Assembly (NCBI GenBank): GCA_913062645.1
Contig: CAJXVW010000001.1
Coordinates: forward strand, 558,001-622,000
Reading direction: 5' to 3'
From: an uncultured Mycoplasmatota bacterium
Lineage (GTDB): Bacteria > Bacillota_I > Bacilli_A > Izemoplasmatales > Izemoplasmataceae
Length of the DNA: 64,000 bases
How positions within the stretch are numbered: position 1 is the stretch's first letter; each line of letters starts with the position of its first letter. Below are positions 1 to 9,616 of the stretch, piece by piece. The notes below the pieces were generated by a model. It saw only the letters and a program-made list of their open reading frames with translations, did not search any database and was not told the DNA's origin. Position numbers and translations under genes: made by a program.

Positions 1-1150
1 CGAACATTACGACATCCCGCTCGTGCTCGGCAGCGCGACGCCCAGCGTTGATTCCTTCTACAAGGCGCAGCGTGGCGTGTACGATCTCCATACGATCCGC
101 CATCGCGCCAATCGCACGACCTTGCCCGATGTCTTCATCGAGGACATGCGCTACGAGTTTCAAGGCGGCAATCGGTCCATTTTCAGTCGCCGCTTGGAGG
201 GCCTCATCGAAGACCGTCTGAACAAGGGCGAACAGACCATGTTGCTACTGAACCGGCGCGGCCATTCGACGTTCGTGATGTGCCGCAGCTGCGGAGAGGT
301 CGTGATGTGTCCCAACTGCGACATCTCACTGACCTATCATGAGCGCACCGGTGCGCTTGAGTGCCATTACTGCGGTCACAAGGAAGCCAGTCCCTCGACG
401 TGCCCGAGCTGCGACAGCCCTCACATCCGCTACATGGGCATCGGGACCGAAAAAGTGGAAAGCCACGTTCGCAAACGCTGGCCCACCGCTCGCGTCATCC
501 GCATGGACACCGACACCACCACCTTCAAGAACGCCCATGAGACGTTGCTGCACGAGTTCGAAACCAACGGCGACATTCTCATCGGCACGCAGATGATCGC
601 CAAAGGGTTGGACTTTCCCCATGTCACGCTGGTCGGCGTGCTCGCTGCCGACATGAGTCTCAACTTGCCGGATTACAAGGCGATCGAGAAGACCTTTCAA
701 CTGTTGACGCAAGTGTCCGGACGAGCTGGTCGGCACGACATCGAAGGTCAGGTCGTGATTCAGACCTACCATCCCGATCACTATGCCATCCGGTATGCCA
801 AGGACCACGACTATCTGGCCTTTTACGAGACGGAAATGAAGATCCGTGAATTGTCGGGTTACACACCGTTTTATCAACTGGTCCAGATCATCGTCAGCGA
901 CAAGGACGTCAAACGCGTCCTCAAAGAAGGTACGAAAATCGTCCTCACGCTGCGCAAGGAACTTGCGGGGGATGTCACCGTACTTGGCCCCGTATTGCCG
1001 AAAATCGCCCGAGTCAACAACTATTACCGCGCCCAGATCATCATCAAATACCGCACGTCGGATAACATCGACCGCGTGCTCAAGCAGATTCACAGCACAT
1101 ACCACGAAGCGATCGGCATCGCCATCGACAAGAATCCGACGCTTCTGTAG
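1..1150 (+). CDS. priA: Primosomal protein N' (replication restart helicase PriA), 3' part
   Basis: The C-terminal ~382 residues of PriA, the DNA helicase that restarts stalled replication forks. The reading frame is open from base 2, so the start lies outside the window. Visible are the LGSATPS helicase motif at the very start, eight cysteines of the zinc-binding insert coded between about 281 and 412 (CRSC, CPNC, CHYC, CPSC) and the helicase C-terminal motifs (IGTQMIAKGLDFP, QVSGRAGR). The end is complete (stop at 1150) and is followed after a few bases by fmt. A priA-fmt order is common in Bacillota (often priA-def-fmt; no def is seen here). Identification is firm. Confidence 0.95.
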   Translation, partial: EHYDIPLVLGSATPSVDSFYKAQRGVYDLHTIRHRANRTTLPDVFIEDMRYEFQGGNRSIFSRRLEGLIEDRLNKGEQTMLLLNRRGHSTFVMCRSCGEVVMCPNCDISLTYHERTGALECHYCGHKEASPSTCPSCDSPHIRYMGIGTEKVESHVRKRWPTARVIRMDTDTTTFKNAHETLLHEFETNGDILIGTQMIAKGLDFPHVTLVGVLAADMSLNLPDYKAIEKTFQLLTQVSGRAGRHDIEGQVVIQTYHPDHYAIRYAKDHDYLAFYETEMKIRELSGYTPFYQLVQIIVSDKDVKRVLKEGTKIVLTLRKELAGDVTVLGPVLPKIARVNNYYRAQIIIKYRTSDNIDRVLKQIHSTYHEAIGIAIDKNPTLL

Positions 1151-1161
1151 GAGGAATGAAC

Positions 1162-2106
1162 ATGACCATCGTATTCATGGGAACACCGGACTTTAGCGTC
1201 CGCATCCTGGAAGCCGTACATGTGACTTATGGGGTTGATCTCGTCGTCACCCAGCCCGATCGCAAAGTCGGACGGAAGAAGATCGTCACACCACCACCCG
1301 TCAAGACGAAGGCCGAAGAACTGGGCATACCCGTCTTTCAGCCACGACGCATCAAGACGGATTTCGCTCCGATTGTCGAACTGAAGCCCGACCTGATCAT
1401 CACCGCGGCTTACGGCCAGATCGTTCCCAGGGAGGTTCTCGATGCCCCGCGTCTGGGCGCGATCAACGTCCATGGCAGTCTCTTGCCGCTGCTCCGCGGG
1501 GGAGCGCCGATTCAACGGGCCATTCAGCGTCGTCACGTCACCACCGGGGTGACGATCATGTACATGGCGATGAAGATGGACGCCGGCGACATCATCACGC
1601 AGCGCAGCATCACGATCCAACCGGACGAGACGTCGGGGACGCTGTTTGAGAAACTGTCGGTGCTCGGTCGCGATCTCTTGATGGACACGCTGCCGAACAT
1701 CTTCGATGGAACCAACGACCGCATTCCGCAGGACGAGAATCTCGTCACGTACGCCTACAACATCAAGCGCGAGGAGGAACGCATCGACTGGAACCAAAGC
1801 TGTCATGAAATCGACGCTCACGTTCGCGCGTTCACCCCGGAACCAACCTGTTACACGACCATCGACGGCAAATCGATCAAGATTCTGAAGGTCGAAAAGT
1901 GCGAGTATCCACGGGATACGACCTTCGATCAATACGACAACGGATCGATCATTGAAATCCGTGACGATTACATCGGGGTCAAAGTTCAGGACGGACTTGT
2001 CAAAGTGTATCAAGTGCAGCTTGCCGGCAAGACCCCGCAGGATGTCAGAACGTTTCTGAGTGGCGCCGGACGCGGTTTGATAAAGTTATACAAAGTGTTT
2101 ATTTAA
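1162..2106 (+). CDS. fmt: Methionyl-tRNA formyltransferase
   Basis: Formylates the amino group of Met-tRNAfMet using 10-formyl-tetrahydrofolate, giving the initiator for translation. The N-terminal Rossmann formyltransferase domain carries the family signature HGSLLPLLRGGAPIQ (catalytic Asn/His) and the downstream Asp in MDAGDI; a C-terminal OB-like domain follows. About 314 residues, normal for Fmt. An ATG at 1156 is in frame, but it sits on the AGGAGGAA ribosome site (1149-1156), so ATG 1162 (MTIVFMGTPDF) is the better start. It follows priA by 11 bp and is probably cotranscribed with it. Confidence 0.95.
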   Translation: MTIVFMGTPDFSVRILEAVHVTYGVDLVVTQPDRKVGRKKIVTPPPVKTKAEELGIPVFQPRRIKTDFAPIVELKPDLIITAAYGQIVPREVLDAPRLGAINVHGSLLPLLRGGAPIQRAIQRRHVTTGVTIMYMAMKMDAGDIITQRSITIQPDETSGTLFEKLSVLGRDLLMDTLPNIFDGTNDRIPQDENLVTYAYNIKREEERIDWNQSCHEIDAHVRAFTPEPTCYTTIDGKSIKILKVEKCEYPRDTTFDQYDNGSIIEIRDDYIGVKVQDGLVKVYQVQLAGKTPQDVRTFLSGAGRGLIKLYKVFI

Positions 2107-2119
2107 TTCGCCATTGTGT

Positions 2120-2125
2120 TATAAT
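2120..2125 (+). promoter_or_regulatory. -10 box (TATAAT) before the PgpA-like gene
   Basis: A consensus TATAAT lies 24 bp before the start codon in a short AT-rich gap after fmt. No convincing -35 box is visible at 17 bp. It suggests that the PgpA-like gene starts a new transcription unit. Confidence 0.5.
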
Positions 2126-2148
2126 AGAATATTATAAGAGGTGATACG

Positions 2149-2709
2149 ATGAAGCACATCGGACTGTATTCCCGCGATGAGATGCTCCAGATGAACATCA
2201 AGACCCTGGAAGAACGCACCGTCAGTGTGGAGGAAATCGCAGAAGTGGCATACCGCCAGCAAGCCAAATGGTCAAAGACGATTTCGATGCAGGATTGCAT
2301 CGATTCGGTCCACAAGATTCTCAGTCTCCGCGACGTGTTCCACATCCTTCAACTGGGTGCGGAAATCGATCGTCTGACCGATGAGAACCAATTCAAGGGA
2401 CCGATTCAGGACATTCTCAAGGTCGATCTCGGCATGTTCGGCATCGACGAGTTGTTCGGACTCGAACTCGCCGGCCTGTACGGCACCATCGGCAAGACCA
2501 ACTTCGGTGACATCGACGTCAACAAACCGCTTGTCGTCAATCGCCTCAACGGCGAAGGCAAGGAAGGCGGTATGTGCCACACCTTCCTCGACGACATCGT
2601 CGGCGCCATCGCCGCCGCGGCCAGCACCCGCGTCGCCCAGATCATCAATGAAATGCAAGCCCAAAAAGATCCCAACGTAGAGGAAATCACGCTCGACCTC
2701 GACCTGTAG
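2149..2709 (+). CDS. Phosphatidylglycerophosphatase A-like protein (PgpA/YutG family)
   Basis: A 186-residue protein of the PgpA/YutG family, whose members dephosphorylate phosphatidylglycerol phosphate or are close relatives of unknown substrate. The family hallmarks are present: a GTIGKTNFGDID segment at about 120-131, and CHTFLDDIVGAIAAA at about 147-161, where the Asp pair likely coordinates metal. The N-terminal ~60 residues form the small helical domain found in the YutG type. The ribosome site AGAGGTG precedes ATG 2149. The next gene follows after 12 bp. The family is clear; the exact phosphatase substrate is inferred. Confidence 0.8.
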   Translation: MKHIGLYSRDEMLQMNIKTLEERTVSVEEIAEVAYRQQAKWSKTISMQDCIDSVHKILSLRDVFHILQLGAEIDRLTDENQFKGPIQDILKVDLGMFGIDELFGLELAGLYGTIGKTNFGDIDVNKPLVVNRLNGEGKEGGMCHTFLDDIVGAIAAAASTRVAQIINEMQAQKDPNVEEITLDLDL

Positions 2710-2721
2710 AGGAGGGAAAGC

Positions 2722-4344
2722 ATGCCATCGAACAAGCGTCTCGATGACTTTTTCCAGAAGTCGAATCAGGAGCCCGAGGAACTCGCGAAATACTACGAGG
2801 ATCTGAACAAGGGCATCGATCCGACCAAACAAACCGTGGCCGACCGCGTCGCATACTTCTTCAAGAATCTCGCTCAGCGGGTGGAAGTCTTCTACAAGAA
2901 AGACAGCAAGAAGGAGAAGGACATCGAGGAGAAACACACCTCGTCGTTCCGCAAGCGACTGCGGGCCATTTTTCGGCTGATTGGCAGACGCTTCACCGAG
3001 AGTTTCAACTTCGAAGCTGGGGTCGACATCCTCGACAACACCTCGGTCCTGTTTCAGCGCAACAAGGTCAACCGCCGCATCCTATTCATCATCAACATCA
3101 TCTTCATCCTCTTCACCCTGATTGGCAACCAGCATCCCAATTACGTCGTCACGGCGGGATTCGCCCTGGCGATGTTCATCATCAGCCGGATGCTCCGCAG
3201 CATCATCAACGAACGACCACGAACGCTGCTCAAACAGCAGATGGCGATGTACATCGGCAGCGTCTACATCCTGATGGCGTCGATCGCCGTCTACATCAAA
3301 CTGCGCGTTTCGGCGGGCGGCGTCAGCATCGCCGATCTCGTCGGGGCCGGCAACACCGAAGGGATCTTGTCGTATATGACCGACATCTCGATCTCGCAGG
3401 CCGGCTACGTGCTGATTTTCTTCGCGCTGCTGGTCATCTCGCTCTACCAGGACGCGACGTTGCTGCGGATTCTGTTCCGTTTCGTGTTCCTGTTCATGTT
3501 CCTGCTTCACATCACGATCATGTACCCGCTCTACGAGCATGCATCGAGCATCACGTCGCTGTACAACTATCTGTTCGTCACCAATCTCAATGTGACGATT
3601 GACATCGTACTAAGGAGCATCACCTTGTTCGTGTTCTACCTAGCGCTCTATTCCTCGGTCGCGATCGGTCAGATGCTCAACAGCAAGCGCAAAGAAGAAC
3701 TGATCAAGCGCCGCGAAATGGAACACGACTTCACCGCCGTCGTCGGCGATGTCTTCGACGTCATCGGCGTCTTCAACAGCCACACCATCAACCAAAGCAA
3801 ACAAGACGTGCACCGCGTCGCCGAACTGGCCAGCCGACTCGCCAACATTCTCGGCCTGTCCAGCCGCCTGTGCACGGAAATCTACGAATACAGCGTTATC
3901 CACATCGACCGTGTCAACGACCTGTCGATCCTCGAATACGAAGGCAAGGACAGCCTCACCGAAAAGGACTACGCGGTCATCCGTGAAAAAACGATCCTCG
4001 GCTCGGTCGTCATCAAACGACTCCAGCTCAACCAGAAATCGGAAGACATCGTCCGCGCCCATTTCGAAAAGACCATCGATCCCAACTTCACGGAGAAGAT
4101 GAAACGCGTTCAGCGGAGCCAGGAAGGCCAGATCATCCTGCTTGCCGAAATGTACGACATCCTCCGTCAGGAGCGCAACTACAAGAGCGCGCTCAAGCAC
4201 AAGCGGGCGATCGATCTGCTGCAACTCGAATTCAAAGAATATTTCGAACCCTACATCCTCGACCGCTTCCTCAAGTATCAGATGGAGTTCGAAGGGTTCT
4301 ACGACAACTACAAATACTCGGAAGTAGGAGAGAAGACATCATGA
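2722..4344 (+). CDS. Multi-pass membrane protein with degenerate HD-GYP-like domain
   Basis: A 540-residue protein. The N-terminal ~115 residues are charged and soluble, followed by about seven hydrophobic segments (roughly 118-330) and a cytoplasmic C-terminal domain (about 340-530). That domain reads like [21 protein letters not shown], then LTEKDYAVI, a [18 protein letters not shown] stretch and [10 protein letters not shown] match family blocks in order. The metal-binding residues are mostly lost: the HD pair reads HID, and the HPEIG and HHE histidines are Lys-Thr and His-Phe. It therefore looks like a binding or sensing domain rather than a phosphodiesterase. The good AGGAGG site and overlap with metK (ATGA) place it in a pgpA-like/metK operon. 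Function is not known. Confidence 0.6.
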   Translation: MPSNKRLDDFFQKSNQEPEELAKYYEDLNKGIDPTKQTVADRVAYFFKNLAQRVEVFYKKDSKKEKDIEEKHTSSFRKRLRAIFRLIGRRFTESFNFEAGVDILDNTSVLFQRNKVNRRILFIINIIFILFTLIGNQHPNYVVTAGFALAMFIISRMLRSIINERPRTLLKQQMAMYIGSVYILMASIAVYIKLRVSAGGVSIADLVGAGNTEGILSYMTDISISQAGYVLIFFALLVISLYQDATLLRILFRFVFLFMFLLHITIMYPLYEHASSITSLYNYLFVTNLNVTIDIVLRSITLFVFYLALYSSVAIGQMLNSKRKEELIKRREMEHDFTAVVGDVFDVIGVFNSHTINQSKQDVHRVAELASRLANILGLSSRLCTEIYEYSVIHIDRVNDLSILEYEGKDSLTEKDYAVIREKTILGSVVIKRLQLNQKSEDIVRAHFEKTIDPNFTEKMKRVQRSQEGQIILLAEMYDILRQERNYKSALKHKRAIDLLQLEFKEYFEPYILDRFLKYQMEFEGFYDNYKYSEVGEKTS

Positions 4345-5492
4345 AGCACTTGTTCACCTCGGAGAGCGTCACCGAAGGCCATCCCGACAAAATATGCGAC
4401 CAGATCAGCGACGCCATTCTGGACGCCATTCTGACCGACGATCCCGACGCCCGCGTCGCCGTCGAAACCAGCGTCACCACCGGCCTCGTGCTGGTGGCCG
4501 GCGAAATCACCACATCGACCTACGTCAACATCCAGGACATCGTCCGCAAGACCGTTGACGACATCGGCTACAATCGCGGCAAATATGGCTTCGACGCCGA
4601 GAACCTCGCCGTTCTCGTCGCCATCGACAGCCAGTCCGAAGACATCGCCATTGGCGTTGACGACAGCGCCGATCACGAACAGGGCGCCGGCGATCAGGGC
4701 ATCATGTTCGGCTACGCCACCAACGAAACACCGGAATACATGCCGATCACGGCCGCACTTGCGCACAAGCTGGCCCGTCGCTTGAGCGCCGTTCGCAAAG
4801 ACGGACCGCTCGATTACCTCCGTCCTGACGGCAAGACCCAGGTGACGATGGAGTTTGACAAGCGGGGAACACCGATGCGCATCGACAGCATCGTCGTGTC
4901 CTGCCAACATGCCCCAGACATCGCCCAAAGTCAAATTCGCAACGACATCATGGAACACGTCATCAAAGTCGTCATCCCCTGCGATTTGTTGGATGACGAT
5001 ACGAACTTCTACATCAACCCGACCGGCCGTTTCGTCATCGGCGGTCCCCAGGGGGACGCCGGTCTCACAGGTCGCAAGATCATCATCGACACCTACGGTG
5101 GCGCCAGTCGCCACGGCGGCGGTGCGTTCAGCGGCAAGGACCCCTCGAAGGTCGACCGCAGCGCAGCCTACGCCGCCCGCCACGTCGCTAAGAACATCGT
5201 CGCGGCCGGCCTGGCCGATCGCTGTGAGATTCAGCTCGCCTACGCCATCGGCGTCGCCAAGCCAATGAGCATCATGGTCGAAACCTTCGGCACCGGCAAG
5301 GTGTCGGACGACACGATCGTCGAGGCGATCGAAACCCACTTTGATCTCCGCCCCAAGGCGATCATCCGCGATCTCGACCTGAAACGTCCGATCTACCGCC
5401 AGACGGCGGCATACGGACACTTTGGACGAACCGATCTCGATCTGCCGTGGGAGCGTCTTGACAAAGTGGAGGTTCTCAAACAATATCGATAG
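4341..5492 (+). CDS. metK: S-adenosylmethionine synthetase
   Basis: Makes S-adenosylmethionine from methionine and ATP. The 383-residue length is standard. Signatures seen are [20 protein letters not shown] at the N-terminus, the [12 protein letters not shown] hexapeptide region at about 113-124, and [19 protein letters not shown] at about 256-274 (P-loop-like, metal and phosphate binding). The ATG overlaps the stop of the upstream membrane protein gene, so translation is probably coupled. A single-TM LemA-like gene follows after 12 bp. Confidence 0.97.
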   Translation: MKHLFTSESVTEGHPDKICDQISDAILDAILTDDPDARVAVETSVTTGLVLVAGEITTSTYVNIQDIVRKTVDDIGYNRGKYGFDAENLAVLVAIDSQSEDIAIGVDDSADHEQGAGDQGIMFGYATNETPEYMPITAALAHKLARRLSAVRKDGPLDYLRPDGKTQVTMEFDKRGTPMRIDSIVVSCQHAPDIAQSQIRNDIMEHVIKVVIPCDLLDDDTNFYINPTGRFVIGGPQGDAGLTGRKIIIDTYGGASRHGGGAFSGKDPSKVDRSAAYAARHVAKNIVAAGLADRCEIQLAYAIGVAKPMSIMVETFGTGKVSDDTIVEAIETHFDLRPKAIIRDLDLKRPIYRQTAAYGHFGRTDLDLPWERLDKVEVLKQYR

Positions 5493-5504
5493 GAGGTAGT
5501 CCTC

Positions 5505-5987
5505 ATGAACTGGCTGTTTGATCTGTTGCTGATTGTGGTGCTGATCGTTCTCTTGACGATCTGGATCATTTATCTGCGCAAACGTCTGTTGGAACTGTGG
5601 AAGGAAGTCACCACCCAGGAGGTGGCCTTTTACCGGCAACTTGAACGGGTGCTGAAGGAGTTTTACGAGCATCTCGATCACCTCACCACCGAGGACAACC
5701 GCGAGTTCGTGCGGATGATTCGCCGGTATCGCAAAAAGCGTGTGCGCTCGTTGTTGTTGCACACCCGTCAGGAACTCTACAATGCGATGAACATCGTCTA
5801 CGACCAGGTGCTTGAACGTGAAGATCACGACGAATGCAAGAAACTGATCGAGCAATACGACAAGCTCCAGAAGATCCGCCGCGTCTACAACAGCAAGGTA
5901 TTGATCTACAATCAGACGATCAGCGTCTTCCCGACCAGATATCTGGCGCTGCGGATGAAACTCGAACTCAAGGAATATTTCGGCTAG
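5505..5987 (+). CDS. LemA-like membrane-anchored protein
   Basis: A 160-residue protein with one N-terminal membrane helix (about 4-25) followed by a long helical, charged region. The C-terminal part (about 122-160) resembles the LemA family block in which R-x-x-YN-x-x-V-x-x-YN is followed by a conserved FP pair and a terminal KEYFG. LemA proteins are helical bundles displayed on the membrane; their role is not settled. AGGAGG precedes the ATG, and a UUCG-loop terminator follows directly, so this is the last gene of the metK transcript. The LemA assignment rests mainly on the C-terminal block. Confidence 0.6.
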   Translation: MNWLFDLLLIVVLIVLLTIWIIYLRKRLLELWKEVTTQEVAFYRQLERVLKEFYEHLDHLTTEDNREFVRMIRRYRKKRVRSLLLHTRQELYNAMNIVYDQVLEREDHDECKKLIEQYDKLQKIRRVYNSKVLIYNQTISVFPTRYLALRMKLELKEYFG

Positions 5988-6007
5988 GCACACTTCGGTG
6001 TGCTTTT
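5988..6007 (+). terminator. Rho-independent terminator after LemA-like gene
   Basis: GCACAC-TTCG-GTGTGC hairpin followed by TTTT, directly after the stop codon at 5987. The UUCG tetraloop makes it a stable hairpin. Confidence 0.85.
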
Positions 6008-6013
6008 CCTTTG

Positions 6014-6084
6014 ATGAAAATTGTTTCATTTGACCAACGCTCATGAAAACCGATGAAAACCGACGATTTTGATGAAAAAACCGA
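6014..6084 (+). repeat. Cluster of ATGAAAA(CCGA) repeats upstream of the glutamate locus
   Basis: ATGAAA paired with TTTCAT (6014-6019/6024-6029) forms a short palindrome. ATGAAAACCGA then occurs at 6043-6053 and 6053-6063, exactly 10 bp apart, with a variant ATGAAAAAACCGA at 6072-6084. The one-turn spacing suggests side-by-side protein binding sites, but no regulator is identified. Confidence 0.45.
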
Positions 6085-6090
6085 CATTTT

Positions 6091-6104
6091 CGCAAGCGCT
6101 TACA
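6091..6104 (+). promoter_or_regulatory. cre-like operator (CcpA site) before the glutamate locus
   Basis: CGCAAGCGCTTACA matches 12 of 14 positions of the Bacillota cre consensus TGWAARCGYTWNCW, with the central AAGCGCTT palindrome intact. It lies about 50 bp upstream of the TATAAT at 6153-6158. CcpA binding is inferred from sequence only. Confidence 0.5.
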
Positions 6105-6152
6105 AAAAAATCGTGAAAACACTTGAAATATACTCTTAAGTGGTTTAATATA

Positions 6153-6158
6153 TATAAT
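6153..6158 (+). promoter_or_regulatory. -10 box of the glutamate mutase operon
   Basis: TATAAT in a very AT-rich stretch. The leader RNA would begin near 6165, just before the structured element at 6188. No clear -35 box is seen at 17 bp; a TTGAAA at 6123 is 24 bp away, which is too far. Confidence 0.5.
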
Positions 6159-6187
6159 GTTTAATTGGAAATCATTCCACTAAGACC

Positions 6188-6330
6188 GAGGTCGAGAACG
6201 ATGACGGAGCATTCCGAACAAGCGTCACAACAACACGATACATCCGCCGTTTTGAACCAAAACGACAACTGTTTATTCTTGACCTCAAAATTCCGAGGAT
6301 AGAACGCTTTTCGCGTCGCTGTCCTTTTTA
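6188..6330 (+). ncRNA. Candidate riboswitch-like structured leader with terminator
   Basis: An 11-bp closing stem (6188-6198 with 6276-6286, one G-U) encloses two hairpins: a nested stem at 6202-6227 (TGACG/CGTCA or the alternative CGGA-gcat-TCCG) and a 7-bp hairpin at 6248-6264 (CGTTTTG/CAAAACG). An intrinsic terminator follows at 6296-6329. The 3' strand of the closing stem (CCTC 6283-6286) can also pair with GAGG 6295-6298, which includes the first bases of the terminator stem, so the two folds compete. This is the layout of a transcriptional riboswitch. I see no B12-box, T-box, lysine, glycine or SAM signatures. Ligand unknown. Confidence 0.55.
6296..6329 (+). terminator. Attenuator terminator in the glutamate mutase leader
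   Basis: AGGATA pairs with TGTCCT (6296-6301/6320-6325), with an inner ACGC/GCGT stem, followed by TTTTT at 6325-6329. It lies 23 bp before the glmS start codon, so it must be read through for expression. Confidence 0.7.
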
Positions 6331-6351
6331 AATGCCCGGGAGGAATCGGAT

Positions 6352-6759
6352 ATGAACACAGTGGTAATCGGCGTCATCGGCGCCGACGTGCACGCCGTTG
6401 GCAACAAGATCATCGACTACGTATTGACCCAAAGCGGGTTTCACGTCGTCAACATCGGTGTGCTGTCGAGCCAGGAAGACTTCATCAACGCCGCCATCGA
6501 AACCGATGCCAAGGCCATCCTTGTCAGCAGTCTCTATGGTCATGGCGAGATGGACTGTCGGTACTTCAAGGAGAAGTGCGTCGAAGCCGGATTGGACCAT
6601 GTGAAACTGTACGTAGGTGGCAACATCGTGGTCGGGAAACAAGAGTTCAGCGAGGTGGAAGCCCGCTTCAAGGCGATGGGCTTCGACCGTGTTTATGGAC
6701 CCGGCCAAAAAATCGAGGACGCGATCGCCGACCTCAAACTGGATCTGAACATGGCATGA
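6352..6759 (+). CDS. glmS: Glutamate mutase (methylaspartate mutase) S subunit
   Basis: The small B12-binding subunit of glutamate mutase, which together with GlmE rearranges L-glutamate to L-threo-3-methylaspartate using adenosylcobalamin. At 135 residues it has the expected size. The cobalamin motif D-x-H-x-x-G is seen as DVHAVG at about 12-17, with SSLYGH at about 60-65 and GGNIVVGK at about 89-96 (the S-x-L and GG motifs of the B12 fold). GGGAGGAA precedes the ATG. It is the first gene of the operon and overlaps glmL by 4 bp (ATGA). Not to be confused with glucosamine-6-phosphate synthase, also called glmS. Confidence 0.93.
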   Translation: MNTVVIGVIGADVHAVGNKIIDYVLTQSGFHVVNIGVLSSQEDFINAAIETDAKAILVSSLYGHGEMDCRYFKEKCVEAGLDHVKLYVGGNIVVGKQEFSEVEARFKAMGFDRVYGPGQKIEDAIADLKLDLNMA

Positions 6760-8144
6760 AAGCCTATCTGTTAGTTGATTTCGGATCCACCTACACCAAA
6801 CTCACCTGCGTCGATTTGGAAAACGAATACATCATCGGGACCGCGAAAGCGCCGACAACCGTCGAGACCGACGTGCTCGAAGGATATGACCGCGCCTTCA
6901 AGTACCTGATCAGCGATCATCCGGAGATCAAGGAGATTTCCGGCATTTCCGCGTGCTCCAGCGCTGCCGGCGGACTCAAGATGGCCGCCATCGGGCTCGT
7001 TGAGGAACTGACGGTGGAAGCCGCCAAACGCGCCTGTCTCGGCGCCGGGGCGATCGTCAAGAGGGTCTATGCCCATCATATGACCAAACGCGAAGCGAAG
7101 GAACTCAAGGAATCGGACATCGACATCATTCTGCTCGCCGGCGGCACCGACGGCGGCAACGCCGAATGCATCATCCACAATGCCCGCAAGCTCGTCGAGG
7201 CCGACATCCATGTCCCGGTCATCGTCGCCGGTAACAAGGATGCCTACGACACCATCGAGGACATCTTCGAACCATCGAACGTCGAGTATTTCCTCGTCAA
7301 GAACGTCATGCCTCAACTCAAAAAACTCGACGTCGAAGAAGCCAAACACCAGATCCGCAAGATCTTCATCGACAAGATCATCGACGCCAAAGGCATCAAG
7401 AAGGCCGAGGAGAAAATCGGTGAGATCATCATGCCGACCCCGGAAGCCGTGTTGCTTGCGGCCGAACTGCTCAGCAAGGGGTACGAGGATGAAGAGGGGT
7501 ACGGTGAACTGATCGTCATCGACATCGGTGGCGCGACCACCGACGTCCACACCATCGGCGAAGGTTTCCCGAAACGCACCGAAGTCATTCTCAAAGGACT
7601 TGAAGAACCATTCGCGAAACGCACCGTCGAGGGCGATCTCGGCATGCGCTACAGCGCCAATGCGCTGCTCAGCCTGGTTTCCAACTGGGAGTTCAAACAG
7701 TACTTCGAAGACGACGACGCCTGCGACCACAACATCGAAAAATCACTCAACCGACGCAGCAGCAACGTTGATTTCATCCCCAAGACCAAGGACGAAGAGG
7801 AGTTCGACAAGGCCATCGCGAAAATCTGTTGCGACGTTTCGATGAGCCGCCACGTCGGTCATGTCGAAGTCGTCCATACACCGCTTGGCGACATGTACTA
7901 CCAGACCGGCAAGGACCTCACCGGCATCCGCTACGTGATCGGTACCGGCGGTGTCCTGATCAACAACAAGGATGCCAAGAAGATCCTCAAGCAAGTCAAC
8001 AAGAAATCGAACAAGGCACTCGAACTGCGCCCCACCAATCCGTCGATCCTGATTGACAAGAGTTACATCATGGCCGCCATGGGACTGCTCAGTCAGAAGT
8101 ACCCGAAGGTCGCCATCCGCCTGTTGAAACAATACCTGATGTAG
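6756..8144 (+). CDS. glmL: Glutamate mutase accessory ATPase GlmL (MutL-like)
   Basis: An actin-fold ATPase always found between the mutase subunit genes in clostridial glutamate mutase operons; it is thought to repair or load the B12 enzyme. The ATG at 6756 overlaps the glmS stop, giving [15 protein letters not shown] with the phosphate-1 motif DFGSTYTK. The ASKHA phosphate-2 block is seen as [13 protein letters not shown] in the middle of the protein, and GTGGVLI near the end is the adenosine motif. About 462 residues. The open frame extends upstream into glmS, but the start at the ATGA overlap fits the family N-terminus. Confidence 0.9.
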   Translation: MKAYLLVDFGSTYTKLTCVDLENEYIIGTAKAPTTVETDVLEGYDRAFKYLISDHPEIKEISGISACSSAAGGLKMAAIGLVEELTVEAAKRACLGAGAIVKRVYAHHMTKREAKELKESDIDIILLAGGTDGGNAECIIHNARKLVEADIHVPVIVAGNKDAYDTIEDIFEPSNVEYFLVKNVMPQLKKLDVEEAKHQIRKIFIDKIIDAKGIKKAEEKIGEIIMPTPEAVLLAAELLSKGYEDEEGYGELIVIDIGGATTDVHTIGEGFPKRTEVILKGLEEPFAKRTVEGDLGMRYSANALLSLVSNWEFKQYFEDDDACDHNIEKSLNRRSSNVDFIPKTKDEEEFDKAIAKICCDVSMSRHVGHVEVVHTPLGDMYYQTGKDLTGIRYVIGTGGVLINNKDAKKILKQVNKKSNKALELRPTNPSILIDKSYIMAAMGLLSQKYPKVAIRLLKQYLM

Positions 8145-8157
8145 AGGACGATGCACG

Positions 8158-9615
8158 ATGATCCAGAACAAGAAACTGCCACTGTCGGACTTTCTCGCGA
8201 TTCGCAAGGAAGTACTCGCCGGCTGGCCGACCGGCAACCACCCCGATCTCGATCTCGACCGGGCCGTTGCCAAACTGAAACAGATCCCTGCCCACAAACA
8301 GTTCCCGTACGTCCTGCGTGAAGCCAAACGCCAAGGCATCACGCTGGTTCAGCCACGCGCCGGCATGGCGCCGCTCGACAAGCACATTGAACTGCTGCAA
8401 TACCTCCAGGACGAAGGACAAGCCGATCTGCTCCCGTCGACGATCGATTCCTACACGCGTCACAATCGCTATGCGAACGCCGAAGACGGCATCAAGGAAT
8501 CGGAAACCCAGGGCCGCAGTTTTTTGAACGGCTTTCCCGCCGTCAACTACGGCGTTGACGGCTGCACCAAAGTGATGGAGGCGATCCAAGTACCGATCCA
8601 AGCTAGGCACGGTACGCCGGACGCCCGTCTCCTCAGTGAAATCATCCACGCCTCCGGTTGGACCTCCAACGAAGGCGGCGGCATCAGCTATAACCTGCCC
8701 TACGCCAAAAACATCTCGCTCGAAGACACCATCCGCTACTGGCAGTATTGCGACCGTCTCGTCGGCTATTACGAAGAACACGGCGTGGCACTCAACCGCG
8801 AACCGTTCGGGCCGCTGACCGGGACGCTCGTACCGCCGTCGATCGGCAATACCGTCGCCATCATCGAAGCCTTGCTCGCCGCCGAACAAGGAGTCAAGAA
8901 CATCACCGTCGGCTACGGCCAGGGCGGCAACATGATCCAGGACATCGCCGCGCTTCGGGCACTGGAAGAACAGACCAATCGCTACCTGAAGCTGTTTGGT
9001 TACGACGATGTCTTCGTCACCACCGTCTTCCACCAATGGATGGGGGGCTTTCCCGCTCGCGAAGGTGAGGCATTCGCCCTGATCGGGTACGCTTCGACCG
9101 TTGCCAGTCTTGGCAAAGCAACCAAAATGATCACCAAGACCACCCATGAGTCGTTCGGCGTGCCAACCAAGGAAGCCAACGCCGAAGCGCTTCGCACATC
9201 AAAGTATCTGTGCCGACTCCTCCAGGATCAGAAGGCCGCCGACAGTCCTGAACTGACGGCTGAGATCAATCAGATCAAACGCGAAGTCGACGAACTGATG
9301 CGGGCCACCGTCGAAGTCGGCCGAGGCGATCTTGCCCAAGGTACCGTCAACGCCTTCAAACAAGGTTTGCTTGACATTCCGTTCGCCCCCAGCGAACTGA
9401 ATGCCGGCAAGATTCTGCCGGCTCGTGACATCGACGGCAAGATTCGCATCCTCGAATTCGGCAATCTCGCCTTTTCCGACGAGGTCAAACAATTCCACCA
9501 CGACAAGCTCGCCGCTCGCGCCAAGGCGCAACAACGCGAGATGACCATCCAAATGGTCATCGACGACATCTACGCCGTCAGCAACGGCCGTCTCGTCGGC
9601 CACGAAGGAGAATGA
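8158..9615 (+). CDS. glmE: Glutamate mutase (methylaspartate mutase) E subunit
   Basis: The large catalytic TIM-barrel subunit of glutamate mutase. 485 residues, matching the family. Typical blocks include [16 protein letters not shown] (about 63-78), [12 protein letters not shown] (about 124-135), the HGTPDARLL loop (about 149-157) and [11 protein letters not shown] (about 220-230). An ATG at 8151 is out of frame; ATG 8158 follows an AGAGGA site. It sits 13 bp after glmL and 1 bp before mal. With glmS it commits glutamate to the methylaspartate route. Confidence 0.95.
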   Translation: MIQNKKLPLSDFLAIRKEVLAGWPTGNHPDLDLDRAVAKLKQIPAHKQFPYVLREAKRQGITLVQPRAGMAPLDKHIELLQYLQDEGQADLLPSTIDSYTRHNRYANAEDGIKESETQGRSFLNGFPAVNYGVDGCTKVMEAIQVPIQARHGTPDARLLSEIIHASGWTSNEGGGISYNLPYAKNISLEDTIRYWQYCDRLVGYYEEHGVALNREPFGPLTGTLVPPSIGNTVAIIEALLAAEQGVKNITVGYGQGGNMIQDIAALRALEEQTNRYLKLFGYDDVFVTTVFHQWMGGFPAREGEAFALIGYASTVASLGKATKMITKTTHESFGVPTKEANAEALRTSKYLCRLLQDQKAADSPELTAEINQIKREVDELMRATVEVGRGDLAQGTVNAFKQGLLDIPFAPSELNAGKILPARDIDGKIRILEFGNLAFSDEVKQFHHDKLAARAKAQQREMTIQMVIDDIYAVSNGRLVGHEGE

Positions 9616-9616
9616 C

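Noticed and set aside
6188-6330. Cobalamin riboswitch before glutamate mutase
   Set aside because: The B12-dependent enzyme made it attractive, but the GCCACTG B12 box and other conserved blocks are absent.
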